64,000 bases of DNA, from positions 31,476 through 95,475 of the forward strand of contig JALOTL010000013.1 of assembly GCA_025457915.1 (NCBI GenBank). The letters run 5' to 3'. Of the stretch, positions 53,452 through 62,134 are shown piece after piece. The first letter of the stretch is position 1. Each line of letters opens with the position of its first letter. A program made the translations under genes and the position numbers. Below the pieces are notes generated by a model. It was not told the origin of the DNA, searched no databases, and saw only the letters and a list, made by a program, of their open reading frames with translations. The DNA comes from Spirochaetota bacterium. Its GTDB lineage: Bacteria; Spirochaetota; UBA4802; UBA5550.

Positions 53452-54081
53452 TCAGAACTTCTGGCTGTAAATCTCCACCGTGAGCCTTTTAATGGCGTCG
53501 TTTATGTTTTCGGCAACGCTGGAATCCACGGTCTTTTCATCACCCAGGTTTATCAACGAATCTTTATCATCTATCGCAATCTTGAACTGGTTTGTCCTGA
53601 AAACAAGCTCCTGCGTGGCGGCCCCGACCGCCGCGCCGGTCCCGGTCTGGATCACCCTTGAATTCAGCGTGATGAAAACCCTGGTAACGTTAAAATTGAT
53701 ATTGATATCCCCTATCCTGCTCTTCTCCACGTTGAAGGCGCTTATGGAATTCAGTATTATGTACGGGGCCTGGAGAAACTGGCCAAGGCTTATGGCCTCG
53801 TTGGTCTTCATGAGTCCGGTAAGGCCGAGCCTGTGCTCCTTGATGATCTCCTGGATCCTGCTCCTTTCGACCACGCCGAATCTCCCTGTTTTGATGAGCC
53901 CGGCGATGTACTGGTCGGTTATGCCCTCGAGAAAATTCTTGGAAATCTTTCTCTCTGTAAGATTCACGAAAGGCATGACGGCCACTATCTGCCGCTCACC
54001 CTGGTAGGTTTTTATTTCTGAACAGGATGCGAAAAAAAGGAACGCGGCAACGAGCACTATATTTTTTTTGATGGAAGACAT
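53452..54081 (-). CDS. CsgG/curli-type lipoprotein
   Basis: A 209-residue lipoprotein with lipobox FFASC (Cys near residue 20). The mature part opens IVAVMPFVNLTERKISKNFLEG, and has RFGVVERSRIQEIIKE and the C-terminal IKRLTVEIYS of the CsgG/TolB-like N-domain group. These form secretion-linked oligomers or lipoprotein scaffolds. The length is short compared with E. coli CsgG (277), so it may lack part of the barrel. The ATG follows a gggggt site. Confidence 0.83.
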   Translation of the reverse strand: MSSIKKNIVLVAAFLFFASCSEIKTYQGERQIVAVMPFVNLTERKISKNFLEGITDQYIAGLIKTGRFGVVERSRIQEIIKEHRLGLTGLMKTNEAISLGQFLQAPYIILNSISAFNVEKSRIGDININFNVTRVFITLNSRVIQTGTGAAVGAATQELVFRTNQFKIAIDDKDSLINLGDEKTVDSSVAENINDAIKRLTVEIYSQKF

Positions 54082-54117
54082 TAATTATATAACCCCCGGG
54101 CTTTATTATCACGTTAC

Positions 54118-54145
54118 TTTATAAATAAATAATGTCCTTAATCAA
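54118..54145 (-). promoter_or_regulatory. Sigma-70-type promoter before the CsgG-like gene
   Basis: On the minus strand TTGATT (54145-54140) and TATAAA (54123-54118) are 16 bp apart, 37 bp before the start codon at 54081. Confidence 0.45.
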
Positions 54146-54326
54146 GTAAAATTTGTTTCTTTTCCATGATCCGTAAAAAATTCCGGCCGGTTCATATTCA
54201 AATTTTATCGAACACATCAAGAAAACATGGACACGGAAGAATTCCCGCAGCGCGGCCCGCAAAATTAATGTTTGACCGCGGCGCATCATTCATGATAATA
54301 CCAGTGACTTTCACCCCGGAGGCGGT

Positions 54327-54872
54327 ATGAAAAAAATAATAATCGCGAGCGCAGCAGCGCTGATCGCCGCCGCGGCGGCTTATGCCGTGTACAGCGGTCT
54401 TTTCACCGGAGTCGTAATCACCGAGAAAAGCATCGGGCCGCTCAAACTCGTTTACGAAGAGCATGTCGGCGATTACAGGGAATCCGGAAGGATACAGAAC
54501 ACGGTCTACCGCGAACTTGCTTCAGCCGGGATCATGACGAAAAAGGGTTTCGGCATCTATTACGACGATCCGAAAACAGTGCCGGCGGAAAAGCTGAGGA
54601 GCAGGGTCGGATGCGTGCTTGAAAGTGAGGATTATGGAAAAATTCCGGTCCCGGGAAAAAAATTCAAAATTATGGACCTCCCCGAGAAAAAATGCGTTTA
54701 CGCCGAGTTCCCTCACAGGACATGGCTTTCGATCTTGTTCGGGATATCCAGGGTCTATCCGGCCATGTCCGAATACGTCAGGGCGAAAGGCTACAGGTTT
54801 TCAGAGGTAATCGAGATTTACGACGTCCCCATGAAAAAAATCGAATACGCCATGGCCGCTGTAAAAAGATAA
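54327..54872 (+). CDS. GyrI-like small-molecule-binding protein, secreted or anchored
   Basis: A 181-residue protein with an N-terminal hydrophobic segment (residues 3-22) then a GyrI-like/SRPBCC-type effector-binding domain. Family marks are VVYEEHVGDY near 45, FGIYYDDP near 78 and RVGCVLESEDY near 93, with the YAEFPHRTWLSI segment near 120. Unlike AraC-type regulators no DNA-binding domain is present, so a ligand-binding role in the envelope is likely. A ggaggcggt ribosome binding site precedes ATG. Confidence 0.8.
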   Translation: MKKIIIASAAALIAAAAAYAVYSGLFTGVVITEKSIGPLKLVYEEHVGDYRESGRIQNTVYRELASAGIMTKKGFGIYYDDPKTVPAEKLRSRVGCVLESEDYGKIPVPGKKFKIMDLPEKKCVYAEFPHRTWLSILFGISRVYPAMSEYVRAKGYRFSEVIEIYDVPMKKIEYAMAAVKR

Positions 54873-54931
54873 CGGCCGGGACGTCGCCAGCGGCAGTCTT
54901 AGTGACGTAAAAAATCTATGAGGATAAAAAA

Positions 54932-55882
54932 ATGAACAACTGCCAGAAATGCGGAAAAGAGATTGATGCCGGGGCCGACGTCTGCGGGTTCTGCGGCGCG
55001 CCTGCTGAAAACGCGGGCGCAACCGCCGTCCAGCCAGTAACTGGAGCAGGACTGTTTCCCGACGGCATAGCATTCTCCGTGAACGCGATAATCGATTCCG
55101 GATTCAGACTCTGGATCAAGGCCCTTGGGCCGCTGATAATACTGCAGCTGATCATGTTCTCGGTGATGGCGGCCCTTGTGATTCTCATGATCATTTTCGC
55201 GGCGGCGTTTTTCGGCCCGGATTTCGGCCTGCCCGCTGTGAAATCGATCGTGGCCGCCGCCGTACCCGCGGTGATAGCTGCCGTCGCCGTTTCGCTTGCC
55301 GCGACCGCCGGATCGTACATGCTGATAGAAGATTACGCGGAACACGGCGATAAAAAAAGGGAGATCAAGGACTCGCTCATGGACGGATTCAGGAAACTCC
55401 CGGTGATGCTCTGCGCGGTCATGGCATATGTCGCCTGCGTGATTATCTGCGCCGCGCCGGGCCTGGCCGTGATGGCCGGCATGAGAGAGATGCTTGCAGC
55501 CGGAGCCCTTTTGCTGCTGACGGGAATGGCCGGCATGCTGTACCTGTTCATACGCATGTATCCACTCTTCCCGGTCATCGTGCTTGAAAACAGGGGCGCG
55601 GTAGAATCAATGAAAAGGTCATGGGAACTCACTGGCGGCAGGTGGTGGAAGGTCCTCGGGATTGTTCTCGCTATAACCCTCATATTTTTCGGCATAGGCA
55701 TCGGGATCGGCATAGTCGGGTTTATACCGGTATTAGGTCAGATCGCATACATCGGAATGCAGATCATTCTCGGGCCGCTGAATACCGTATTCAGTTACTG
55801 CTGTTACGACGCGCTCAAAAAGTCCGCGTCCCGGCCCGTGCCACCGGCCCAGGATGCCTGTCATGCCGACGGCCCCTCATGA
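54932..55882 (+). CDS. Zinc-ribbon membrane protein with GPDPase-like membrane domain
   Basis: A 316-residue protein. A zinc ribbon (CQKCG at residues 4-8, CGFCG near 22-26) opens the protein, followed by a linker and about six membrane helices between residues 45 and 300, with a GGRWWKVLGI segment as in the glycerophosphoryl diester phosphodiesterase membrane domain. The zinc ribbon is cytoplasmic. Role unknown; proteins of this kind may control membrane-lipid or envelope processes. It is convergent with a GDPD gene, which may be significant. Confidence 0.83.
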   Translation: MNNCQKCGKEIDAGADVCGFCGAPAENAGATAVQPVTGAGLFPDGIAFSVNAIIDSGFRLWIKALGPLIILQLIMFSVMAALVILMIIFAAAFFGPDFGLPAVKSIVAAAVPAVIAAVAVSLAATAGSYMLIEDYAEHGDKKREIKDSLMDGFRKLPVMLCAVMAYVACVIICAAPGLAVMAGMREMLAAGALLLLTGMAGMLYLFIRMYPLFPVIVLENRGAVESMKRSWELTGGRWWKVLGIVLAITLIFFGIGIGIGIVGFIPVLGQIAYIGMQIILGPLNTVFSYCCYDALKKSASRPVPPAQDACHADGPS

Positions 55883-55975
55883 AGAACCTCAATGCCTCGC
55901 CCCCGCCCTGTGGCCTGAATGGCACTCGGCCCATATTTCGATCCTGCCGGTCACTTTACATATCCCGGTGATAAT

Positions 55976-56836
55976 TTACCGCGAAATGCCGGCCCCGTCC
56001 ATCACCTCTTTTAAAAGATGCAGCCGGTCCGTGACGATCCCGTCTATTCCCCATTCCATCAGCCTCTGCATGTTTTCCCTCATGTTGATGGTCCAGGCGA
56101 ACACCGGAATGCCGGCCGAATGTGCGTCGGCGATGAACCTGCGCGTCACGAGCCTGGTCCCCTGTTCCGCGTCCTCCCCCTGGTACTCGTGCAGTCCGGG
56201 ACCGGTGAATTCAGGAATAAACATGCCGTCGTCCCTTCCCCGGAAAAAGCCGGCAAGGCACAGCCTGTGTAGAAAGTAAAACCTGATGACTTCGCGCCTC
56301 GAAAAGCACCTCGCTATCGAAGGGTGCCTTTTTCTCAGCAGGCCAGACACGGCCTCGTGAAACGACGCCAGGACCACCCTGTCGCCCGCCCCCATCCGGG
56401 ACACGAGGGACGCTACCCGGTCCGCGAAGTCCGGATCATCGTCCTTGACGTCTATGGAGAACCTTGAATCCGGGAATTCCTCCAGGACCTCTTCAAGGGA
56501 CGGCATGACGAACCCGCGCCCCCTGAAGGGACGGGTTTTACCTCCGTCGAAGCTGATGTTGTATCCCGCGTCCAGTTTTTTTATCTCAGCGGCCGGAAGC
56601 CCGGCCGCGGGCCCGCAACCGTCCGTATTGGACTCGAGGAGCCCGTCGTGCATGATCATTATGCCGCCGTCGAGGGTCTTTCTCACGTCCGTCTCCAGGA
56701 TGCAGCCCGGCGCGATTTCAAGCGCCCTCCTGAAAGCGGGCACGGTGTTCTCCGGGAAATCCGTCGAAGCCCCCCTGTGCGCGACAGGCGTGAATTTTCC
56801 GAGTCCCCTTATGAAAACAGCCGGTTCCCCTCGCAT
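55976..56836 (-). CDS. Glycerophosphodiester phosphodiesterase
   Basis: A 286-residue TIM-barrel enzyme hydrolysing glycerophosphodiesters. The catalytic start VAHRGASTDFPENT lies near residues 18-31 (His and Glu), ETDVRKTLDGG with metal ligands near 49-59 and MHDG near 62-65; GIDGIVTDR is near residue 268. Normal length. The start at 56836 has a ggaggg site 6 nt upstream. No signal peptide is seen, so it is a cytoplasmic lipid-turnover enzyme. Confidence 0.95.
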   Translation of the reverse strand: MRGEPAVFIRGLGKFTPVAHRGASTDFPENTVPAFRRALEIAPGCILETDVRKTLDGGIMIMHDGLLESNTDGCGPAAGLPAAEIKKLDAGYNISFDGGKTRPFRGRGFVMPSLEEVLEEFPDSRFSIDVKDDDPDFADRVASLVSRMGAGDRVVLASFHEAVSGLLRKRHPSIARCFSRREVIRFYFLHRLCLAGFFRGRDDGMFIPEFTGPGLHEYQGEDAEQGTRLVTRRFIADAHSAGIPVFAWTINMRENMQRLMEWGIDGIVTDRLHLLKEVMDGAGISR

Positions 56837-56872
56837 GGCGCCCTCCATGCCGCTGACGCGGCAATATACCGC

Positions 56873-56901
56873 TTGACATTAATAAAAACAATGACTATTA
56901 T
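56873..56901 (+). promoter_or_regulatory. Strong sigma-70 promoter before the P83/100 gene
   Basis: TTGACA at 56873-56878 and TATTAT at 56896-56901 are 17 bp apart in AT-rich DNA, and an acggaggac ribosome binding site precedes ATG 56950. The -35 box is perfect and the spacing ideal, so the gene is probably highly expressed. Confidence 0.75.
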
Positions 56902-56949
56902 TCATAAAAATACCGCCTATTATCAACGAAAATTTTCACGGAGGACTCG

Positions 56950-58584
56950 ATGAAAAAGTCAATAGTGATATTTTTAGCCATTCTTCTGTCCGGCATCAGG
57001 GGATTCGCCCTTGAAGTCGACGTGGACGAAATAAAAAACACGAAAAAGGTCAACTTCATAAATTACACCGGGAAGCACAGGACCTTTGAAACGCCCCGAG
57101 AGGTAAGGGAGATAGGCGGCAAGCTCGCTGCGGGCATAAGCAAAAAAAGCATCAACGACAGGTTCAGGTACCACATGAAATATTCCGTGGTCAGGGCCAT
57201 TTCCAAGGACGATCCAGGCAGGCTGTCGGCGGACATCATATCCATAGACAGGGACGCAAGGGTGGACCACGTTAAAAACATCCAGAGAATACTCGCGGGC
57301 TACCTGCAATCAATGTATTCCTATTCCGAGAAAAACGCCAACACCCTCGCCCTTTTTACCCTATACTACAACGCGGTATACAGGGGCAATCTCGAATACT
57401 ATTCCACGAAGTATAAAAAAGTGGTGATGGGAAACATAACCAAGGAAAACGCCGGCATATCAACGGTCTACTACGAATGGCCGGGCCGGACGAAACTGAT
57501 AATACCCCTCACGGAAGAGGCAAAGCGCGGCAAGCTCGATTCGATAGACCCGTTCATCCTGGGGGATGAAAAAACGAAGGGCGAGATACGGAAGGATAAA
57601 AAGGCCATAGAGGAAAGAAAGGACATGGTCGACATCAAGAAGAGGGTGGTCGACAAAGAGAAAACCGAAATCGACAGGGAAAAAAAGGCGATTGAGAAGA
57701 AGAAGGAACAGATCGAGGAAAAGAAAAAGGAGACCGCCAGGAAGGAAGATCAGATAAAAAAGGAAAAAAAGGCTGCCGAAGAGATTAAGGAACCAGAGAA
57801 GAGGAAGGAAAAGGAAAAGGAGATAGAGAAAAAAGAGGAGCAGATAAAAAAAGACAAAGAGACCGTCAAAAAAGAAGAAAAGGAGATAGAGAAGAAAAAA
57901 GAGGATATAAAGAAAGAGGAGAAGGAGACCGCCGGGAAGGAAGAGCAGATAAAAAAAGAGGAAAAGGAGATAGCAAAGGACGAGAAAAAGGGTCCTGACG
58001 CGGACAGCCTTAAACAGAAGGAAAAAGAGCTCGATAAACGTGAAGACAAACTCAGGGACAAGGACCTTGACAAGAACATATACGGGCTGAAGCTCTACTA
58101 CCTGAAGATCAAGGAATACCTGGAGGATGGACACTACAACAACGACATGTACATGATAGACGCTTCCCAGAGAAAGGTCCTGTTCAAATCGCCGGTGACA
58201 AACATATGCGGCAGCAGGTACGACGTCTTCTCGGGCGGCGTCGTCGTGATAACGCACACTGGAAACCACAAGGCCGGTCACCATCTTACGCTCATAGACA
58301 AGGAGACCCTGGCCGCCAAGGTCGAGGGAAAGGACAACGTGTTCTGGAGGAGCTTCATCGAGATTAGGGACGGATACATTTACGCCCTCACAGCGGAAAA
58401 CGGCAAATACTACCTCGGCAGGTTCGACGGGACCCTGAAGCTCGTTGCCAGGTCAAAGGAGGAGGTGAGTGAAAACACCTTCATAAGCTTCTTCGAGAAC
58501 TATATATACATAAACAGGGCTAACAACCAGATAATGGTCCTGAACAAGGAGGACCTGTCGCTTATCGACGAGATAAAGCCGTAA
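56950..58584 (+). CDS. P83/100-family surface or periplasmic protein
   Basis: A 544-residue protein related to the spirochaetal P83/100 antigen. A signal peptide (1-20) leads to a helical/mixed domain (about 21-190; LYYNAVYRGNLEYYSTKYK and VYYEWPGRTKLIIPL are family hallmarks). Residues 195-375 are a very charged Lys/Glu coiled-coil, mostly KKxE and EKEI heptads. The C-terminal 165 residues form a beta-propeller-like domain with GGVVVITHTGNHKAGHH and repeated aromatic turns. It is a strong taxonomic marker for Spirochaetota. Secreted location is predicted; exact role is unknown. Confidence 0.92.
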   Translation: MKKSIVIFLAILLSGIRGFALEVDVDEIKNTKKVNFINYTGKHRTFETPREVREIGGKLAAGISKKSINDRFRYHMKYSVVRAISKDDPGRLSADIISIDRDARVDHVKNIQRILAGYLQSMYSYSEKNANTLALFTLYYNAVYRGNLEYYSTKYKKVVMGNITKENAGISTVYYEWPGRTKLIIPLTEEAKRGKLDSIDPFILGDEKTKGEIRKDKKAIEERKDMVDIKKRVVDKEKTEIDREKKAIEKKKEQIEEKKKETARKEDQIKKEKKAAEEIKEPEKRKEKEKEIEKKEEQIKKDKETVKKEEKEIEKKKEDIKKEEKETAGKEEQIKKEEKEIAKDEKKGPDADSLKQKEKELDKREDKLRDKDLDKNIYGLKLYYLKIKEYLEDGHYNNDMYMIDASQRKVLFKSPVTNICGSRYDVFSGGVVVITHTGNHKAGHHLTLIDKETLAAKVEGKDNVFWRSFIEIRDGYIYALTAENGKYYLGRFDGTLKLVARSKEEVSENTFISFFENYIYINRANNQIMVLNKEDLSLIDEIKP

Positions 58585-58607
58585 GCCGGCACAGTGAATG
58601 CTCCGGG

Positions 58608-58636
58608 CCGTCGCTGCACGGGATGTGCAGCGACGG
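58608..58636 (+). terminator. 12-bp hairpin after the P83/100 gene
   Basis: Perfect 12-bp GC-rich stem, 58608-58619 with 58625-58636, with a 5-nt loop, 24 nt after the stop codon. The downstream run is AATTAATTTCTCT, weak in T, so termination strength is uncertain. Confidence 0.65.
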
Positions 58637-58775
58637 AATTAATTTCTCTATTAAAATATCAGCGGGAATCAACCGGATCCAGCAAAAGGCCAATGCCGGA
58701 ATATTTCTTGCACATCAGTCTGATTACACTTAAGATTCCACATTTAAATAACTAAATCTTTAAATGGAGGCCCGC

Positions 58776-59222
58776 ATGATAGTTATAATCGGCATACTTG
58801 TTGCCCTGGCAATATTGGCATCAGGGATTTTATTCGCGGGCGGGAGCCTGCTCCTGTTCTGGGACCTGCCGTCAGCGCTTATCGTTTTAGGTTTCGATTT
58901 CGGGGCGCTCCTGGTGTGCGACGGGATCAAACCCTTCTGGCTCGGCCTGAGCAGCCTTTTCACAAAGCAGGTCCGCGGCACAAAGGCGGAACTGGTCGCC
59001 GCTGCGGAAATCTTCGGGCTGATGTCCAGGTGTTCGATAGGCGGCGGGTTCATCGGCCTGATCATGGGCGTAGTGATGCTTCTTGTGAATTTAATGGATC
59101 CTAAAAATATCGGACCGTACATGGCGGTTGCGGTAATTACGGTGCTTTACGGCATGATGCTTGCGTATCTCTTTTTTATTCCCGTTAAAGTAAGGCTGAT
59201 GAACATGGCCGACAGAATATAG
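58776..59222 (+). CDS. Shortened MotA/TolQ-type membrane protein
   Basis: A 148-residue relative of the MotA stator subunit. Helices TM1 and TM2 (about 3-24 and 27-48), then a short cytoplasmic loop, then TM3 and TM4 (about 78-103 and 110-133) are present, but the roughly 80-90-residue central cytoplasmic domain of MotA is absent. The TM3 region GGGFIGLIMGVVMLLVNLMDP... matches MotA very well. The chosen start (58776) follows a ggagg site; an ATG four codons upstream does not fit. No MotB-like gene is next to it, so a non-flagellar or partner-elsewhere role is likely. Confidence 0.8.
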   Translation: MIVIIGILVALAILASGILFAGGSLLLFWDLPSALIVLGFDFGALLVCDGIKPFWLGLSSLFTKQVRGTKAELVAAAEIFGLMSRCSIGGGFIGLIMGVVMLLVNLMDPKNIGPYMAVAVITVLYGMMLAYLFFIPVKVRLMNMADRI

Positions 59223-59231
59223 CACCGAATA

Positions 59232-60452
59232 CTACTTTTTCAGGAGGATGATGCCGTCCCTTTCATTGAGGGTGATGCTCCCTGCATCCAGGCCGTTGTT
59301 TACCGCCGGGTCCTGCGTCCCGGAAATCCGCCTGTATCCCGGATCCACTGTAACGGTGGCGGCGCCATTACCCTTCGGGTTCACCAGAACCATTCCCCGC
59401 ACGAATCTCCTGCTGAACACTCCGTTCTGCCACGCCGCGGTCGGAGGGGCATCCAGGGGCGCGCCGAGCGATACGTCGAATTCGTCGAACCAGGGAATCG
59501 CCCCGTAGCCGACGGCGGAGTCCGTGTAGGAAAAATGCCCGTTATCGAGAAGGCACGAGGCCAGGCCGTACCTCATGAGCGCGTAATCATTGGAGGCGCC
59601 CCACACGTTGAATATCACCATTTTTGGATTCTTAACGTTCGCGATCGCGCTCCTGTAGCCGTCCATCATGGCGGACCAGGTGCCCGTCGTTTCTATCGAC
59701 CAGGCTTTCCCCATAGCGCCTTCGAGGAACCCACCGTCGAGCTTCTTTGTGTATTCCGTCGAGGAAAGGTCCGTGACGTTCCCGATGAAAATCGTCGAAT
59801 TTTTCAGCGCCCTTGCAGCAGTCCATTCAGCAACTACTCCGCTGCGGTATGCCTGCTTGATGACCGCATCGTCCGGTGAATCGTCGACGACGTCAAGATT
59901 GTAATCGGCCGTGACCCTCGGCTTCGGGAACACGTTGTCGAAATACCAGACGTCGAATTCCGGGACGGGCTGGAAAAAGTTATTATAATACATCCGGGCG
60001 ATCCACTGGGGATACCTGTAGCCGTCCGAGTCAGGGGAGGTGTATGAAGTGAAGTTAACCTCCCAGGTATTGAACGCCGGTGTCCACTGGACTTTGTTTC
60101 CGGCGGCGTTTAAAAGCCACCATCCCTCGGCGTAGAGCTTGGCGCGGATTTCATCTGTTGAGGGGTTTGCATAATCGTACATTTCGCTCAAAATCGTGTA
60201 TTGCCCGATCAGTATATCCGGATTCAGGGCCTTTATGGCCCGCACTGTTTCGCGAATGGTCTTTCCGCCGAGATTCCATCCCTTGTAAAATCCCAGCACG
60301 GCAAGGTCGGCTTTGGCGATATTCGCCTGGTAGGCGGCGTCGTTGTAGTTGGTCGCGGATATATTCATGCCGGCGATCAGGGGATAATCCGGTGCAATTG
60401 TCTGAACGCACGCCGCGCAGAAAAACAATAACATCAACGGGATGAACTTCAT
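59232..60452 (-). CDS. Putative glycoside hydrolase lipoprotein (GHL15-like)
   Basis: A lipoprotein of 406 residues, with lipobox FFCAAC near residue 15. The mature protein is a TIM-barrel-like domain resembling the hypothetical glycosyl hydrolase GHL15 group, with FYKGWNLGG, GQYTILSEMYDY, WYFDNVFP and RYGLASCLLDNGHF segments. Conserved acidic residues (D in WYFDNV) could be catalytic. The end is a beta-rich region. The start at 60452 has an aaagg site; an ATG at 60506 adds 18 basic residues and is less likely. Confidence 0.78.
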   Translation of the reverse strand: MKFIPLMLLFFCAACVQTIAPDYPLIAGMNISATNYNDAAYQANIAKADLAVLGFYKGWNLGGKTIRETVRAIKALNPDILIGQYTILSEMYDYANPSTDEIRAKLYAEGWWLLNAAGNKVQWTPAFNTWEVNFTSYTSPDSDGYRYPQWIARMYYNNFFQPVPEFDVWYFDNVFPKPRVTADYNLDVVDDSPDDAVIKQAYRSGVVAEWTAARALKNSTIFIGNVTDLSSTEYTKKLDGGFLEGAMGKAWSIETTGTWSAMMDGYRSAIANVKNPKMVIFNVWGASNDYALMRYGLASCLLDNGHFSYTDSAVGYGAIPWFDEFDVSLGAPLDAPPTAAWQNGVFSRRFVRGMVLVNPKGNGAATVTVDPGYRRISGTQDPAVNNGLDAGSITLNERDGIILLKK

Positions 60453-60712
60453 TGCCTTTTTCAATTTCTTAATTCTCCGTGTTTTCGCTGAAAAATTTGC
60501 CTGCATCCTTATATAATCAATTTATTGAAATATAATATAAAATGCAGATATTTAATGCAATATTTTTTTCAGCGCTGATATTCTCCCGGCACCGGATCAA
60601 TCAATACCGTCTGAGAAATCAAAAATACCCGATAATGTCTCATTACAAATGACTATTTTTTAAAAGATATAAATAATTTTTATAACTGATTCGCCGGGAC
60701 AGGGAGAGGGTA

Positions 60713-61675
60713 TTATAAAATTCCGACCCCGATAATAGTGATGTCGTCGTTCAGGGTCCCCGGACCGATAAATTTCGTAACGTCATCAAGCAGGCGCGTA
60801 ATTACTCCGCTTACCGGTGTGCCGGCGCAATTGCCGAGCAGGGACCTGATCCTGTGCTCGCCGTATTCTTCATTGGATTCATTGAATTCTTCGTAAATCC
60901 CGTCGGAAAAAAAATACAGCTGGCTCTTCGGATCCACTGGCATCTCGATTTCTTTGAAGTGCATGTGATCGAAAACGCCTATTATCTTCCCCGTGTGGGG
61001 CATGGACCTGATGTTCCCATCGGCGGATACCAGGTATTGTACGGGATGGCCGGCGCTCGAATAAATTATTTTTTTATTATTCAGATCTATATCCGCGACG
61101 ATGCAGGTGAAAAACGAGCCGATGTTCCTGTACAGATGGAAGAATTCCCTGGAAAGCGATTCTATCACCCGGGAGGGGCCGGGGATGTCTTTTTTAAGCA
61201 TTTCATATTCGGCCTTGATTATCATCGTGACAAGCGCGGCCTGGACGCCGTGACCCGTCGCGTCCGCAAGGAAAATTCTGACCAGGCCGGGCCCGATCTG
61301 CGTGACATCATAAATGTCCCCACCGACCTCTGACATCGGAATGAACCTGGCGCAGACGTCAAGACCGTCTATCTTTTTCTGCTCGGGGAGGATGCTTTCC
61401 TGGATCTTCTTCGCGAGCTCCAGGTCGCTTTTAAGAATGCTGTGCAGCTGGTTGATCTTGTTCGCCTTTTCGATGATATTGGAATTGAGCATGCTGTAAA
61501 GCGTATCGGTGCTGACCTTGAGTTTTTCGAAAAATTCGATCGTTCCCGTTTCATCCTCTCCATCGAGGCCGCCGTAGTAAAGGAAATCTATCTTGCCCTT
61601 TAAATTTGATATCGCCTCCCGTAAAAAATAATCGGCGTCCCGGGAATCATAACCAGCAGGCATTCTTTTCATCAT
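60713..61675 (-). CDS. RsbU/SpoIIE-type phosphatase
   Basis: A cytoplasmic serine/threonine phosphatase of 320 residues. The N-terminal 85 residues are helical (linker/sensor), and the PP2C-like domain has MSEVGGDIYDV (metal motif, about 113-123), DATGHGVQAA and DDITIIGVG near the C-terminus. The start overlaps the stop of the response regulator as ATGA, so these form an operon with the hybrid kinase. It likely acts on a STAS/anti-sigma partner encoded elsewhere. Confidence 0.92.
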   Translation of the reverse strand: MMKRMPAGYDSRDADYFLREAISNLKGKIDFLYYGGLDGEDETGTIEFFEKLKVSTDTLYSMLNSNIIEKANKINQLHSILKSDLELAKKIQESILPEQKKIDGLDVCARFIPMSEVGGDIYDVTQIGPGLVRIFLADATGHGVQAALVTMIIKAEYEMLKKDIPGPSRVIESLSREFFHLYRNIGSFFTCIVADIDLNNKKIIYSSAGHPVQYLVSADGNIRSMPHTGKIIGVFDHMHFKEIEMPVDPKSQLYFFSDGIYEEFNESNEEYGEHRIRSLLGNCAGTPVSGVITRLLDDVTKFIGPGTLNDDITIIGVGIL

Positions 61676-62109
61676 TCAATTCCCATTCTCATCCTGGTTT
61701 TTTGCGGAATTTCAAGTTTCAGCAGTCTCGCGACTTTCTGGATCAGCTGAACCTGGTCAAAGGGCTTTGTTATATAGTCGTTGCAGCCGGCCTTGATGCA
61801 TTTATCCCTGTCGCCCTCTTCGTCATCATGGGCTTCCATCGCCTGCGATGTCAGCGCCCAGATAGGCGTGTTTTTTATCACCTCGTCTGACCGGATGGCT
61901 TTTGTAGCGTCAAGACCCGCGTAATCCGATTCCATTTTTACGTCCATGATTATCAGGTCGGGCTTGTATTTTTTCGCCTGCTCCACAGCGTTGGTGCCGG
62001 ATGAGGCCTCTTCAATCTCGATCCCGGAATTCATGCCGAAAAGCTTGAAAAAATTCTTGAGGACATAGCGGTTTTCCTCCTTGTCGTCGACTATCAGTAC
62101 CCTGGGCAT
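61672..62109 (-). CDS. Stand-alone response regulator receiver
   Basis: A 145-residue single-domain regulator. DDK near residues 8-10 are the acidic pair, phospho-acceptor in IIMDVKM near residue 56, Thr in LTSQA near 85 and K near 114. The start at 62109 is fixed by a ggagggag site and a normal N-terminus (MPRVLIVDDK). It lies between the hybrid kinase (25 nt upstream) and the RsbU phosphatase (overlapping), and may carry phosphate between kinase and phosphatase. Confidence 0.93.
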   Translation of the reverse strand: MPRVLIVDDKEENRYVLKNFFKLFGMNSGIEIEEASSGTNAVEQAKKYKPDLIIMDVKMESDYAGLDATKAIRSDEVIKNTPIWALTSQAMEAHDDEEGDRDKCIKAGCNDYITKPFDQVQLIQKVARLLKLEIPQKTRMRMGIE

Positions 62110-62134
62110 TACTCCCTCCTTATTCTGAAAAAAA

